A DNA stretch of 64,000 nucleotides, from positions 806,001-870,000 of the forward strand of contig NZ_CP134605.1 of the NCBI RefSeq assembly GCF_031844685.1. Direction: 5' to 3'. Source of the stretch: Streptomyces sp. ITFR-21. Lineage in GTDB: Bacteria; Actinomycetota; Actinomycetes; Streptomycetales; Streptomycetaceae. Positions 25,488 to 40,636 of this stretch are shown here, piece by piece; the stretch's first letter is position 1; every line of letters begins with the position of its first letter. The notes under the pieces were generated by a model. The model worked only from the letters and a program-made list of their open reading frames with translations. It had not been told where the DNA came from and did not search any database. Made by a program: the position numbers and the translations under genes.

Positions 25488-26082
25488 CAGGGCTGAGGAC
25501 ATGACACGACGGACAGCGGAGGCGGGGCCGGTGGCGGCGACGGAGCAGACCGGGGACACCGGGCGGACCGCCGGCGCGGACCCGGCGGCCACCGTGCACG
25601 CGGCGGCCGCGGTCCGCGCCGAACCGGCGGGGCAGGACGGGAAGCCCGCGCCCGAGAAGCCGCCGAACCGCATCGGCACCGGCCCCGGACGGCTGCTGCT
25701 GTCCCTCTACGCGGTCTTCACCGTGGCCGCGCTCTCCCGCTCGGTCGTGCAGATCAGCACGAAGTACCACGACGCGCCGCTGGCGTACGTCCTGTCAGCG
25801 GTGGCCGGAGTGGTCTACGCGGTGATCGCCCTCGCACTTCGGCGGGGCGGCGAGTCGGCCCGCAGGGTGGCGCTGGTGTGCTGCTCGGCGGAGCTGCTCG
25901 GGGTGCTCGCGGTCGGGGTCGCGACGATCGTGGACTCCTCCGCCTTCCCGGACGCGACGGTCTGGTCGGACTTCGGGATCGGCTACGCCTTCCTGCCGCT
26001 CGCGCTTCCGGTGGCCGGTCTGCTGTGGCTGCGCCGGGCCGCCCGTGAGGCGGGGACGCGGCCGCAGCGGACCGGCCGCTGA
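25480..26082 (+). CDS. Membrane protein with an acidic/Ala-rich cytoplasmic N terminus
   Basis: About 200 residues: a hydrophilic N-terminal 60-70 residues, then four hydrophobic segments (LLLSLYAVFTVAALSRSVVQ, LAYVLSAVAGVVYAVIALAL, ALVCCSAELLGVLAVGVATI and GYAFLPLALPVAGLLWLRRA) and a basic tail. The start is uncertain. GTG at 25480 overlaps the preceding gene by eight bases; GTG 25471 and ATG 25501 are alternatives. The shared layout with the upstream gene suggests a coupled pair. No family is recognised. Confidence 0.7.
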   Translation: MADRAEDMTRRTAEAGPVAATEQTGDTGRTAGADPAATVHAAAAVRAEPAGQDGKPAPEKPPNRIGTGPGRLLLSLYAVFTVAALSRSVVQISTKYHDAPLAYVLSAVAGVVYAVIALALRRGGESARRVALVCCSAELLGVLAVGVATIVDSSAFPDATVWSDFGIGYAFLPLALPVAGLLWLRRAAREAGTRPQRTGR

Positions 26083-26109
26083 GCCGGAACTGCCGGACCG
26101 GCCGCGAGG

Positions 26110-26625
26110 TCAGGCGGTGGCCGCCAAGGACGGGGTCGGGTCGCCCTGGGCGGACTTCTCCATGTGCACCAGGCTCAGCCTGCGGCTCACCGGCTCGGCG
26201 GCGCCCACCTGCTCGTAACCGAGCTTGCGGTACATCCGCAGGTTGACCTGGCTGCGGTGGCCGGTGAAGAGCCGGTACCGCTTGGCCGCGGTCTCCTCGG
26301 CGAGACGTCCTTCGAGGGCGGCGAGCAGCCGTCCGCCGAGACCGTGCCGCTGGAGGCGCGGGTGGACGATCAGCTTGCCGATCCGAGCGGTGCCGTCGTC
26401 GTCCACCGCGCCGCGCACCGAGCCGACGACCTCGGGGCCGAGCCGGGCCACCAGCACGACGCCCTGGGCGAGTTCGGCCCGCAGTTCGTCGAGCGTCTGG
26501 GTGAGCGGTTCGATGGTGTAGTCGCCGTAGAGCTCTGCTTCGCCCTGGTAGCAGAGGTACTGGAGTTTCAGGATCTTCTCGGCGTCGCTGTGCTCCGCCG
26601 TAGAGATGGTCACGCTCATGCCCAT
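26110..26625 (-). CDS. GNAT-family acetyltransferase
   Basis: A 171-residue GNAT protein. The acetyl-CoA-binding region is LIVHPRLQRHGLGGRLLAAL (RxxGxG as RHGLGG), preceded by VVGSVRGAVDDDGTARIGKL and followed by RYRLFTGHRSQVNLRMYRKL, where NxxxYxKxGY ends the fold. The substrate is unknown. ATG at 26625 has GGGGAGG nine bases upstream; an inner ATG at 26619 is the alternative. It converges on the membrane-protein pair. The 204 bases upstream separate it from the sigma-like gene on the same strand. Confidence 0.88.
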   Translation of the reverse strand: MGMSVTISTAEHSDAEKILKLQYLCYQGEAELYGDYTIEPLTQTLDELRAELAQGVVLVARLGPEVVGSVRGAVDDDGTARIGKLIVHPRLQRHGLGGRLLAALEGRLAEETAAKRYRLFTGHRSQVNLRMYRKLGYEQVGAAEPVSRRLSLVHMEKSAQGDPTPSLAATA

Positions 26626-26829
26626 GCGCGCAGGCCTCCCCTTCGGTTCCGTCCGGGCAGTTGAGGGTGAGGTGCCTGCCCGATACGTGTGTCTGGGCGG
26701 AGTCGGTGCGGCTCTGCACCGCCTCCGTGGCGCCGATGATCGCACAAACCGCCTGGCCGGGTAGCGTAAGTGTGCTACTCGTCTCAATCCGGTCCACGCA
26801 CGCCAAGGGTGCCCACAACCGCTGACTGT

Positions 26830-27480
26830 TTACCGTGCATTACCCCGTCTCACCGGGGATCCAACCCTCGAATTCAGGATCGACCTGAGACAGCCGAGGC
26901 AGCGCGAGCGCAGCGGCCCCAGACTGCCCTGTGAGATTCCCAACTCCCGGGAGATCTCCGGGTAGGTGCGGTCGGAGCCGGACATCAGCGCCAGCACGAT
27001 CCGCGGGCAGCGGCCGGGCAGCAGGCGTACCGCGTCCAGCACGGCGCGCCGCGACTCGGCGGCCAGCACCCGGTCCTCGACGTTCGCGCCGTCCTCCCCG
27101 CCCTGTCCGCCGGGCGCGGGCGGACCGGCGTCGGGGGCGCCGCAGGGCCGCTCGCTGCGGATCCGCCGGGCCGCCACGCGCGCCTCGTCGCGTACCGCGC
27201 CCCGCACCCACCGGCCGGGCTCGGCGGGTGGCCCGTCCAGCTCCAGCAGCCGCAGCCAGACCGCCTGTTCCAGGTCGGCGGCCTCGACACCGCTGCCGGG
27301 CGGGGCCGCCGCGGCCGCCTCCGCGGTCAGCAGCGCGCCGATCGGCGCGTACGCCTCGGGCACGCCGGACCCGCGGTACGCGCCGGGCCGGTCGCGCGCC
27401 CTGGCCGGTCCGTGCGGACCGGGACCGGCGGGACCGCCGTACGGGCCCGGGCGGGGACTGCCGGTCGCCACAGGTTCCAT
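26830..27480 (-). CDS. Sigma-70-like (ECF-type) regulatory protein with a Pro/Gly-rich N terminus
   Basis: The 216-residue product starts with ~45 low-complexity residues (GPYGGPAGPGPHGPARARD). Weak region-2-like sequence, VEAADLEQAVWLRLLELDGP with RWVRGAVRDEARVAARRIRS, follows. A clear region-4 helix-turn-helix closes it: AVLDAVRLLPGRCPRIVLAL, then TYPEISRELGISQGSLGPLR and SRCLGCLRSIL. Region 2 is poor in the aromatic -10-melting residues, so it may be a divergent sigma factor or a DNA-binding regulator derived from one. No anti-sigma gene is adjacent. ATG at 27480 is the first of the frame; the ribosome site is weak. Confidence 0.75.
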   Translation of the reverse strand: MEPVATGSPRPGPYGGPAGPGPHGPARARDRPGAYRGSGVPEAYAPIGALLTAEAAAAAPPGSGVEAADLEQAVWLRLLELDGPPAEPGRWVRGAVRDEARVAARRIRSERPCGAPDAGPPAPGGQGGEDGANVEDRVLAAESRRAVLDAVRLLPGRCPRIVLALMSGSDRTYPEISRELGISQGSLGPLRSRCLGCLRSILNSRVGSPVRRGNAR

Positions 27481-27828
27481 GGGACCTGCATATCGGGTGC
27501 GAGTCCCGCGGCATGCCCAGACCGCGCCGGGCGGTTGCCCGGCGCGGCCCGCGGGGCGGCGGGTTTCACCCGGGCGGCAGCAGCCTGCCGGCGGCGTCGA
27601 GCGGGATGACGGGTTCCGCGGTGGGACCGATGCCCGGCGCGAAGCCGGCCCTCCGTCGGCCGGAACGTGCCCGTGACGTACGTCAACAGTGCGTGGTCAG
27701 CGGGTGAACCCGGCGTGCGCGATCCTCGTCCGCGGAAGTATCGTCCTCGCATACGGGCAGGTGGCCGTGGTGCCGGGGGGCCGGCCGGCTGCCGTCCCGA
27801 CCGTCCCTGTGACCTACCGGAGGGTCTG

Positions 27829-28509
27829 TTGTTCTCCCGCATGTCCCGCAGTGTGCTGAAGGCGATCCTGCTGGTGCTGATGCGCGTCCTGTACCGCCCG
27901 GCGGTCGAGGGCGTGGCCCGGATCCCGGGGTCGGGGCCGGTGATCCTGGCCGGGAACCACGTCACCTTCATCGACTCGTTGTTCCTGTCGCTGGTGGTGG
28001 AGCGGCAGGTCTACTTCATCGGCAAGGACGAGTACGTCACCCGAAAGGGCGGCAAGGGGCGGCTGATGGCGTGGTTCTTCACCACCTGCGGGATGATCCC
28101 GGTGGACCGGGACGGCGGGCACGGCGGGGTCGCGGCGCTCATGACGGGCCGCCGGGTGCTGGAGCAGGGCAGGATCTTCGGCATCTACCCGGAGGGCACC
28201 CGCTCCCCCGACGGCCGGCTGTACCGGGGCCGTACCGGCATCGCCCGGCTGGCCCTGATGACCGGCGCCCCGGTGGTGCCGTTCGCCATGATCGGCACCG
28301 ACAAGGTGCAGCCCGGCGGTACCGGCATGCCCCGGATCGCCCCGGTCACCGTCCGCTTCGGCGCCCCGCTGGACTTCGCCCGCTACGAGGGCATGGACCG
28401 CGACCGCTACGTCCTGCGGGCCGTCACCGACGAGGTGATGAGCCAGGTGATGCGGCTGTCCGGCCAGGAGTACGTCGACATCTACGCGACCAAGGCGAAG
28501 GCCGCCTGA
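27829..28509 (+). CDS. PlsC-type 1-acylglycerol-3-phosphate acyltransferase
   Basis: A 226-residue protein with the HX4D active site in VILAGNHVTFIDSLFLSLVV and the substrate motif IYPEGTRSPDGRLYRGRTGI. It would acylate lysophosphatidic acid or a related lipid at the membrane face; the N-terminal hydrophobic helix (VLKAILLVLMRVLY) may anchor it. GGAGGG at 27819-27824 precedes TTG 27829 by four bases, while ATG 27841 is the in-frame alternative, so the start is either MFSRM-like from TTG or MSRSV from ATG. It converges on argH with a strong bidirectional hairpin in between. Confidence 0.9.
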   Translation: MFSRMSRSVLKAILLVLMRVLYRPAVEGVARIPGSGPVILAGNHVTFIDSLFLSLVVERQVYFIGKDEYVTRKGGKGRLMAWFFTTCGMIPVDRDGGHGGVAALMTGRRVLEQGRIFGIYPEGTRSPDGRLYRGRTGIARLALMTGAPVVPFAMIGTDKVQPGGTGMPRIAPVTVRFGAPLDFARYEGMDRDRYVLRAVTDEVMSQVMRLSGQEYVDIYATKAKAA

Positions 28510-28555
28510 GCCGCCGTCCCGGCCGCCGGGCCCCGGGGAGCCCCGGACAAGCCCG

Positions 28556-28607
28556 GCCGTCTCCCGTACCGGCCGCGGGGCCGGTCGGGGCCGGTACGGG
28601 AAACGGC
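28556..28607. terminator. Bidirectional terminator-like hairpin between plsC-type gene and argH
   Basis: CCCGTACCGGCC (28563-28574) and GGCCGGTACGGG (28589-28600) are perfect complements. After two mismatched bases the stem continues with GCCGT (28556-28560) and ACGGC (28603-28607). It is centred between two converging genes, as expected for a shared terminator; no T-tract is present. Confidence 0.7.
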
Positions 28608-28665
28608 CGGGAACGGCGGCTTCGCGCCCTTCCCGGCCGGCCCCGCGGAGCGGCCCCGCGGCGGC

Positions 28666-32020
<3,355 letters not shown>

Positions 32021-32027
32021 CGTCGCG

Positions 32028-33242
32028 TCATTCTCCGTCACGTCGTTCCCGGGCGGCCTGATGCTGCTGGTGCACCTGGTCGAGGATGCCGGGCAGGGCC
32101 CCGAGGAACGCGTCCGTCTCGGTGTCGCCGACGATCAGCGGCGGCGCGAGCCGTACCGTGTCGGGGACGGCCGCGTTCACCAGAAGTCCGGCGTCCTGAG
32201 CCGCCCGCTGGACCTGCGCGGACAGCGGCTCGGTGAGCACGATACCGATCAGCAGACCGGTACCGCGCACATGATCGACCAGCGGGTGTCGCAGCGCCTC
32301 CACGCCCTGCCGCAGCTTCTCGCCCTGCCGCTTGGCGTTGTCGAGCAGGCCGTCGGCGGCGATGGTGTCCAGCACCGCGAGCCCGGCGGCGCAGGAGACC
32401 GGGTTGCCGCCGAAGGTGGTGCCGTGGGTGCCCGGGGTGAGCAGGTCGGCGGCCGGTCCGAACGCGACGGCCGCGCCCAGCGGCAGGCCGCCGCCCAGGC
32501 CCTTGGCGAGGGTGACCACGTCGGGCTCGACCCCCTGGGCCTGGCACTCGAACCAGTGCCCGGTACGGCCGACGCCGGTCTGCACCTCGTCCAGGACCAG
32601 CAGGGTGCCGGTCGCGGCGGTGATCTCGCGGGCCGCCGCGAGATAGCCGGGCGGCGGCACGACGACGCCGTTCTCGCCCTGGATCGGCTCGATGACGACC
32701 AGCGCGGTGTCGGTGCTGACGGCCGCCCGCAGCGCCTCGGTGTCGCCGAACGGCACATGGGTGACGTCGCCGGGCAGCGGCTGGAACGGCTCGCGCTTCG
32801 GCGGCTGGCCGGTGAGCGCGAGGGCGCCCATGGTCCGGCCGTGGAAGGCGCCCTCGGTGGCGACCACGTGCCGGCGGCCGGTCAGCCGGCCGATCTTGAA
32901 CGCGGCCTCGTTGGCCTCGGCACCGGAGTTGGCGAAGAAGACCCGGCCGGGCCGGCCGAAGAGCTGGAGCAGCCGCTCGGCGAGGGCGACCGGCGCTTCG
33001 GCGACGAAGAGGTTGGAGACGTGGCCGAGGGTGGCGACCTGCCGGGTCACCGCGGCCACGACGGCCGGGTGGGCGGTGCCGAGCGCGTTGACCGCGATGC
33101 CGCCGAGGAAGTCGTAGTAGACCTTCCCGTCGGCGTCCCAGAACCTGGTGCCCTCGCCGCGCACCAGCGGCAGCCGGGGCACGCCGTAGTTGTCCATCAG
33201 CGAGCCCTGCCAGCGCCGGGTCAGCTCGTCGTTCGCGGTCAC
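32028..33242 (-). CDS. argD: Acetylornithine aminotransferase
   Basis: A 404-residue class-III PLP aminotransferase. Visible are [20 protein letters not shown], the cofactor-contacting [13 protein letters not shown], and the Schiff-base lysine in [16 protein letters not shown]. It converts N-acetylglutamate semialdehyde to N-acetylornithine using glutamate. GTG 33242 overlaps the argB stop by GTGA. Its tail (REITAA... to [13 protein letters not shown]) ends eight bases before the chosen argR start, so argD and argR are very tightly packed. Confidence 0.96.
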   Translation of the reverse strand: MTANDELTRRWQGSLMDNYGVPRLPLVRGEGTRFWDADGKVYYDFLGGIAVNALGTAHPAVVAAVTRQVATLGHVSNLFVAEAPVALAERLLQLFGRPGRVFFANSGAEANEAAFKIGRLTGRRHVVATEGAFHGRTMGALALTGQPPKREPFQPLPGDVTHVPFGDTEALRAAVSTDTALVVIEPIQGENGVVVPPPGYLAAAREITAATGTLLVLDEVQTGVGRTGHWFECQAQGVEPDVVTLAKGLGGGLPLGAAVAFGPAADLLTPGTHGTTFGGNPVSCAAGLAVLDTIAADGLLDNAKRQGEKLRQGVEALRHPLVDHVRGTGLLIGIVLTEPLSAQVQRAAQDAGLLVNAAVPDTVRLAPPLIVGDTETDAFLGALPGILDQVHQQHQAARERRDGE

Positions 33243-34279
33243 CGTTCTCCCCCTTGTCCTTCTCGTCCTGGTCCTACTGCTTCCACCGGCGGCACCGCCG
33301 CGGTGTGCTCCCCCGCCGCCGGGCGCGCCGCGGCCGTACGGGTCGTACCGGCCGTACCGGCCGTACCGGCCGTGCCGTCGGGTCCGGCCGGATCCGCGTC
33401 CGGCACGACCATGGTGCCGATGCCTTCGTCGGTGAAGATCTCCAGCAGGATCGCGTGCTGGACCCGGCCGTCGATCACCCGGGCGGTGCGCACGCCGTTG
33501 CGGACGGCGTACAGGCAGCCCTGCATCTTGGGGACCATGCCGCTGGACAGCTCCGGCAGCAGCTTCTCCAGCTCGGTGGCGGTGAGCCGGCTGATCACGT
33601 CGTCACTGTGCGGCCAGTCCTCGTACAGGCCCTCGACGTCGGTGAGGACCATCAGCGTCTCGGCGCCGAGGGCGGCGGCCAGGGCCGCGGCGGCGGTGTC
33701 GGCGTTGACGTTGTAGACGTGGCCGTCGTCGGAGGCGCGGGCGATGGAGGAGACGACCGGGATCCGGCCGTCGCCGAGCAGCGCCTCGATCGCCCCGGTG
33801 TCGATCGCGGTGATCTCGCCGACCCGGCCGATGTCGACCGACTCGCCGTCGATCCGCGGGTAGTGCTTGACGGCGGTGATGGTGTGCGCGTCCTCGCCGG
33901 TCATGCCGACGGCGAGCGGGCCGTGCTGGTTGAGCAGGTTGACGATCTCCCGCTGCACCTGGCCGGCCAGCACCATCCGTACGACGTCCATCGCCTCGGG
34001 GGTGGTGACGCGCAGCCCGGCCCGGAACTCGCTGACCAGCCCGTGCCGGTCGAGCTGGGCGCTGATCTGCGGGCCGCCGCCGTGCACCACGACCGGCCGC
34101 AGTCCGGCATGCCGCAGGAACACCACGTCCTGGGCGAACGCGGCCTTGAGTTCCTCGTCCACCATGGCGTTCCCGCCGAACTTGATGACGACGGTCTTCC
34201 CGTGGTGGCGGGTCAGCCAGGGCAGCGCCTCGACAAGGATGCGGGCCTTGGGCAGCGCGGTGTGCTTGCGGGCCGTCAT
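33239..34279 (-). CDS. argB: Acetylglutamate kinase with an unusual C-terminal tail
   Basis: A 346-residue amino-acid-kinase-fold enzyme phosphorylating N-acetylglutamate. The ATP/substrate motifs [40 protein letters not shown] and the central [20 protein letters not shown] are intact. The core ends near [15 protein letters not shown]; about 45 further residues follow ([20 protein letters not shown] and on to GREGQGGER), a low-complexity tail encoded by a near-perfect GTACCGGCC repeat, absent from typical ~300-residue ArgB proteins. ATG 34279 overlaps the argJ stop (ATGA). Confidence 0.96.
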   Translation of the reverse strand: MTARKHTALPKARILVEALPWLTRHHGKTVVIKFGGNAMVDEELKAAFAQDVVFLRHAGLRPVVVHGGGPQISAQLDRHGLVSEFRAGLRVTTPEAMDVVRMVLAGQVQREIVNLLNQHGPLAVGMTGEDAHTITAVKHYPRIDGESVDIGRVGEITAIDTGAIEALLGDGRIPVVSSIARASDDGHVYNVNADTAAAALAAALGAETLMVLTDVEGLYEDWPHSDDVISRLTATELEKLLPELSSGMVPKMQGCLYAVRNGVRTARVIDGRVQHAILLEIFTDEGIGTMVVPDADPAGPDGTAGTAGTAGTTRTAAARPAAGEHTAAVPPVEAVGPGREGQGGER

Positions 34280-35430
34280 GAGCTGTACGCGCTGTTCTCG
34301 TGGACGTAGTCGGCGGTGAGGTCGTTGGTCCAGATCACCGCGCCGGCGTCGCCCGCGGCGAGGTCGACGGTGATGACGACCTCGCGGAAGCGCATGTCGA
34401 CCAGGTCGCGGTCCTCGCCGACCGAGCCGTTGCGGCAGACCCAGACGCCGTTGATGGCCACGTCGAGCCGGTCGGGTTCGAAGGCGGCGCCGGTGGTGCC
34501 GATCGCGGACAGCACCCGGCCCCAGTTGGGGTCCTCACCGTGGACGGCGCACTTGAGGAGGTTGTTGCGGGCGATGGACCGGCCCACCTCGACGGCGTCC
34601 TGCTCGGTGGCGGCGTGCACCACCTCGATCCTGATGTCCTTGCTCGCGCCCTCGGCGTCGCCGATCAGCTGCCGGGCCAGGTCGCCGCTCACCGCGCGGA
34701 CCGCGTCGGCGAACTCGCCGTACTCCGGGGCGATCCCGGAGGCGCCGGAGGCGAGCAGCAGCACGGTGTCGTTGGTGGACATGCAGCCGTCGGAGTCGAT
34801 CCGGTCGAAGGTCTGCCGGGTGGCGTCCCGCAGCGCCTTGTCCAGGGTGCCGGCGTCCAGGTCCGCGTCGGTGGTGAGGACGACGAGCATGGTGGCCAGG
34901 CCCGGGGCGAGCATGCCGGCGCCCTTGGCCATGCCGCCGACCGACCAGCCGGCCGGGTTGGTCACGACCGCCGTCTTGTGGACGCTGTCGGTGGTCTTGA
35001 TCGCGATGGCGGCCTTCTCGCCGCCGTGCTCGGACAGTTGGGCGGCGGCCAGTTCGACGCCCGGCAGCAGCCGGTCCATCGGCAGCAGGGCGCCGATCAG
35101 GCCGGTGGAGGCGACCGCGATCTCGCCCGCGCCGTGCCCGAGCACCTCGGCGGCCTTCTCGGCGGTGGCGTGGGTGTCCTGGAAGCCCTTGGCGCCGGTA
35201 CAGGCGTTGGCGCCGCCGGAGTTGAGGACGACCGCGGTCACCTCACCGCTCTTGAGGACCTGTTCGGACCACAGCACGGGCGCGGCCTTCACCCGGTTGG
35301 CGGTGAAGACGCCCGCTGCGGCGCGGCGCGGCCCGGTGTTGACCACGAGGGCCACGTCCAAACCGCCGTTCGCCTTGATCCCGGCGGCGACTCCGGCCGC
35401 CGTGAACCCCTTTGCTGCGGTGACGCTCAC
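34276..35430 (-). CDS. argJ: Glutamate N-acetyltransferase / ornithine acetyltransferase
   Basis: A 384-residue ArgJ that recycles the acetyl group from acetylornithine to glutamate. The self-cleavage and nucleophile site is present in [20 protein letters not shown]: autocatalysis occurs before the Thr following ATM/LVV in this family. The C-terminal segment [20 protein letters not shown] and the terminal [11 protein letters not shown] are also typical. GTG 35430 has AAGGAGG just upstream. The gene lies 88 bases after argC and overlaps argB by ATGA. Confidence 0.96.
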   Translation of the reverse strand: MSVTAAKGFTAAGVAAGIKANGGLDVALVVNTGPRRAAAGVFTANRVKAAPVLWSEQVLKSGEVTAVVLNSGGANACTGAKGFQDTHATAEKAAEVLGHGAGEIAVASTGLIGALLPMDRLLPGVELAAAQLSEHGGEKAAIAIKTTDSVHKTAVVTNPAGWSVGGMAKGAGMLAPGLATMLVVLTTDADLDAGTLDKALRDATRQTFDRIDSDGCMSTNDTVLLLASGASGIAPEYGEFADAVRAVSGDLARQLIGDAEGASKDIRIEVVHAATEQDAVEVGRSIARNNLLKCAVHGEDPNWGRVLSAIGTTGAAFEPDRLDVAINGVWVCRNGSVGEDRDLVDMRFREVVITVDLAAGDAGAVIWTNDLTADYVHENSAYSS

Positions 35431-35518
35431 CGTGCCTCCTTCTTCGTTTCCTCGCCCGCCGGCCGCCCGGCCGGGGGCGTCGTCGCCGGGTGCCGCCCGG
35501 CGGCTTCGCGCGGGCCGC

Positions 35519-38030
<2,512 letters not shown>

Positions 38031-38102
38031 CGTGCCCTCAGCGTAGGGCCTCGGCGTCCATTGCCCGCGCGTCCACCCGACCGTCGTCTCGCACGACGTA
38101 CC

Positions 38103-38279
38103 TGGCTGAGTCACTCGACCATCAGGACCTTCGAACACGACCGTGGGGACCTGCCCACTTCGACCATTGCCCGCAGGTTCGAGGAAGTCCTCGGCTGGGC
38201 TCCGGGAAGCATCAAGGCCACGCCGTCCGAGGAGACGGGCCTTGCGCCATCGGTTGATTCGAGCTTGGGCCTCAAGTAG
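38103..38279 (+). pseudogene. Fragment of an XRE-family regulator
   Basis: The frame reads LSHSTIRTFEHDRGDLPTST then RRFEEVLGWAPGSIKA, which is the second half of an XRE helix-turn-helix domain as found at the N terminus of many Streptomyces regulators (usual form: LS.xTIRxxExG...LEExLGWxPGS). The first helices are missing and the frame stops soon after. It lies at the left edge of the insertion region and is probably a remnant left by it. Confidence 0.6.
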
Positions 38280-38331
38280 GCGCGCCGGTCAGGGCTGCTT
38301 GCCGGACGGCTACGGTCGTGGCAGGGCGAAC

Positions 38332-39470
38332 CAGGGCTGTTGCAAGGTCCGGGATCGCGTAGATCGTCCGCGTCGAGGGGGAGTTGACGCGGCAACAGGA
38401 CAGGCACGAGACCGGTGATCATCAGGGTGTCTATGCCGGCTGATCAGATCGAGGTCCCGTGCCTGCCGCTCCATCCTCCCCGGTCCCTGCCGTCCTGGCA
38501 CGACTGGGCCTCCTTCACCAGCACGACACCGGCCGCCTGCGCGTCCACCTCCAGCGCGTACCCGACCCGCGTTCGCGTCGCGGGCGGTGGTACCCCCTGC
38601 CCGGCCTGCCGCCGATCCGCGCCTGCGCGGTCGTCTCCGGCGCCCGGACCATCACCGAGATCACCGAGAGGGACAGCGCGCCACCACCGCGCTGCTGGAA
38701 CAGCTCGGCATCCGCCGCCACCTGCCCGGACGGCGACGCGCCCCGTCCCATGCCACCCCCGCCCGGCTACTGGCCGCCTCGACGGCGATGCCCTATACAC
38801 CGCGAACGGCGCCTGCCTGACCGAACCCGGCCACACCGGCACCGGCACCAACACCGGCTCAACGCCGAGGCCGGCGATCGCGGTGGACGGCAAGGCGCTG
38901 TCCGGCTCCGCACACCTCCAGCAGCGCCACCGGCACCTGCTGTCCGCCGTCACCCCGGCCCAACGGGAGGTGGGGGCCAAAACCAACGAGACGGCCGCCT
39001 TCAGGCCGCCGCTGGAACCACTCGATCTGGCCGGCACCGTGGTCACCTTCGACGCCCTGCACAGCGTCAAGGACCAGGTCCGCTGGCCGGTGCAGGAAAA
39101 GAACGCCCACTACACCGCGGTGATCAAGGGAAATCAGCCGATCGCGTCGGCCCAGCTCAAGGCCCTGCCATGGGAACAGGTGCCCGTGGCGCACACCGCA
39201 TCGGGGACCGGGCACGGCCGACGGGAGTCCCGCTCGGTCAAGACCATGGCCATCGCGGCGAACCCGGGCGGGATCGCCTTCCCGCAAACGCGACTGGCCC
39301 TGCGCATCCACCGGCGCCGCCAGGAGAGCGGCAAGCAACAGACCCGGGAGACGGTCTACGCCGTCACCAGCCTCGACACCCACCAGACCAGCCCCGCCGA
39401 ACCGGGCGGATACGTACGCGCGGGCACTGGGCCATCGAAACTCCAGCCACCACGTCAGTAGTGCCAGTTC
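38332..39470 (+). pseudogene. Degenerate ISAs1-family transposase
   Basis: Pieces of an ISAs1-type transposase appear in order but in different frames. First RLRVHLQRVPDPRSRRGRWY (from about 38530), then LLEQLGIRRHLPGRRRAPS in a second frame, then a long third frame with IAVDGKALSGSAHLQ, REVGAKTNETAAFRPPLEPL and TVVTFDALHSVKDQVRWPVQ plus HYTAVIKGNQPIASAQLKAL. Finally GHWAIE is read in another frame near 39425 and the gene is cut. At least three frameshifts and a 3' truncation exclude a functional protein. CAGGGCTGTTGCAAGG at 38331-38346 resembles a left terminal repeat; no right end is seen. Confidence 0.8.
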
Positions 39471-39571
39471 AGCGTGGGGGGCGTGACGTTCGTGCAGCCG
39501 GGGGCACTCCGGCTTGCTGCTCCCGATAGGCTTCCTGTGCTGAATCTCGGGGGCTGCATGGGAGACTGTCG

Positions 39572-40162
39572 ATGAGGCGCACGGCCGGGTGGGTGGTGGC
39601 ATTAGCGGGCATCATCTGTGTGACGAGCTGCGGCGGGTCAGGCCCTGCCGTCGACGCTGTTGACCACTCTGTGTCGCCGAGTCCGCAGCGGGTCACTGTC
39701 TTGACGGAGAGCCAGACGGAGTCTGTCATTTTCGGGCCTGCGGATGTCCCGAGTACGTGGAAGGTGTCGGGGGGCCCTGTCATTACTGGACGGCAGTCCG
39801 GCGGAAACGTGGCCACGGCCCGGCGGGGCTATCGGGCTCCTGACCTGTCAACGCTCATCGGATTCGGTGCCGCGTCCTATCAGAGCGTTCCCGGCGCCCT
39901 CGCCCGCTACCAGGTATTCAAGCAGCAGGGTTTCGATGAGTCTGTGTCGGTGACCGGGGTAGATGAAGCAATAGAGACAACCTGCAGTGGTTGCGGGGGT
40001 TCTGTCGTGTTCCGCGTGGGCACGGTCGTGGCCTGGGTGAACTTCAACCCCGACGGGCAAGGCGCCCCACGCACTTCCCCGCTCACCGCCTTTGCTTCAA
40101 CGCTTGGCGAGCGCATCCGCCAGGTCCTCAGCGGCCAGCGGCCCACTGCGAGGCTGCGGTAG
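39572..40162 (+). CDS. Secreted lipoprotein of unknown function (orphan)
   Basis: A 196-residue protein with a lipoprotein signal: basic start MRRTAGW, hydrophobic VVALAGIICVT, lipobox VTSC with the modified Cys at about residue 20, then a Ser/Thr/Pro linker. The mature part contains GPADVPSTWKV, a segment common in Streptomyces lipoproteins of the PknH-sensor-like or DUF-type class, and a pair of cysteines (TTCSGC). Codon and base composition is less GC-rich than that of its neighbours, suggesting acquisition. GGGAGA lies six bases before ATG 39572. It sits between a dead ISAs1-type transposase and an IS3-family element. Confidence 0.7.
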   Translation: MRRTAGWVVALAGIICVTSCGGSGPAVDAVDHSVSPSPQRVTVLTESQTESVIFGPADVPSTWKVSGGPVITGRQSGGNVATARRGYRAPDLSTLIGFGAASYQSVPGALARYQVFKQQGFDESVSVTGVDEAIETTCSGCGGSVVFRVGTVVAWVNFNPDGQGAPRTSPLTAFASTLGERIRQVLSGQRPTARLR

Positions 40163-40309
40163 GAAAGGCCGTTCTGGCGGTGTGGCAGTCGTCGCCTGGG
40201 CGAGCCCCGACGCGCCGGGGGACGGCCATGCGGGCGCATGCTCCGGCAGCGGACCTGGCTGAACCGTTCCGGGTTCTGTGGAGGCTCGATTCTTTGAGAG
40301 GATCGAGTC

Positions 40310-40636
40310 ATGGCACGTCCCTCCCCTTATCCCGCTGAGCTGCGGCGTCGTGCGGTGCGCATGGTCGCCGAGGTGCGCCCGGACTACGAGACCGAGTGGG
40401 CCGCGATGAAGGCCGTCGCGAGCAAGCTCGGCATCGGCACGGCCGAGACGGTGCGCCAGTGGGTCCGCCGGGACCAGATCGACTCCGGGACCCGGCCCGG
40501 GACGACAACGGAGGAATCCGCCCAGGTCAAAGCCTTGAAGAAGGAAGTCGCCGAGCTCAAGCGGGCGAACGAGATCCTCAAGGCGGCCTCGGCTTTCTTC
40601 GCGGCCGAGCTCGACCGGCCACATCTTCGCTCGTGA
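40310..40636 (+). CDS. IS3-family transposase OrfA
   Basis: A 108-residue helix-turn-helix protein (YPAELRRRAVRMVAEVRPDY, GTAETVRQWVRRDQIDSGTR) followed by a leucine-zipper-like region (VKALKKEVAELKRANEILKA). It binds the IS ends and regulates orfB. Fused with OrfB by a -1 ribosomal frameshift it gives the active transposase. A likely slip region is the GCTTTCTTC stretch near 40590 or the adjoining end of orfA. It stops at 40636, overlapping orfB. Confidence 0.9.
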   Translation: MARPSPYPAELRRRAVRMVAEVRPDYETEWAAMKAVASKLGIGTAETVRQWVRRDQIDSGTRPGTTTEESAQVKALKKEVAELKRANEILKAASAFFAAELDRPHLRS

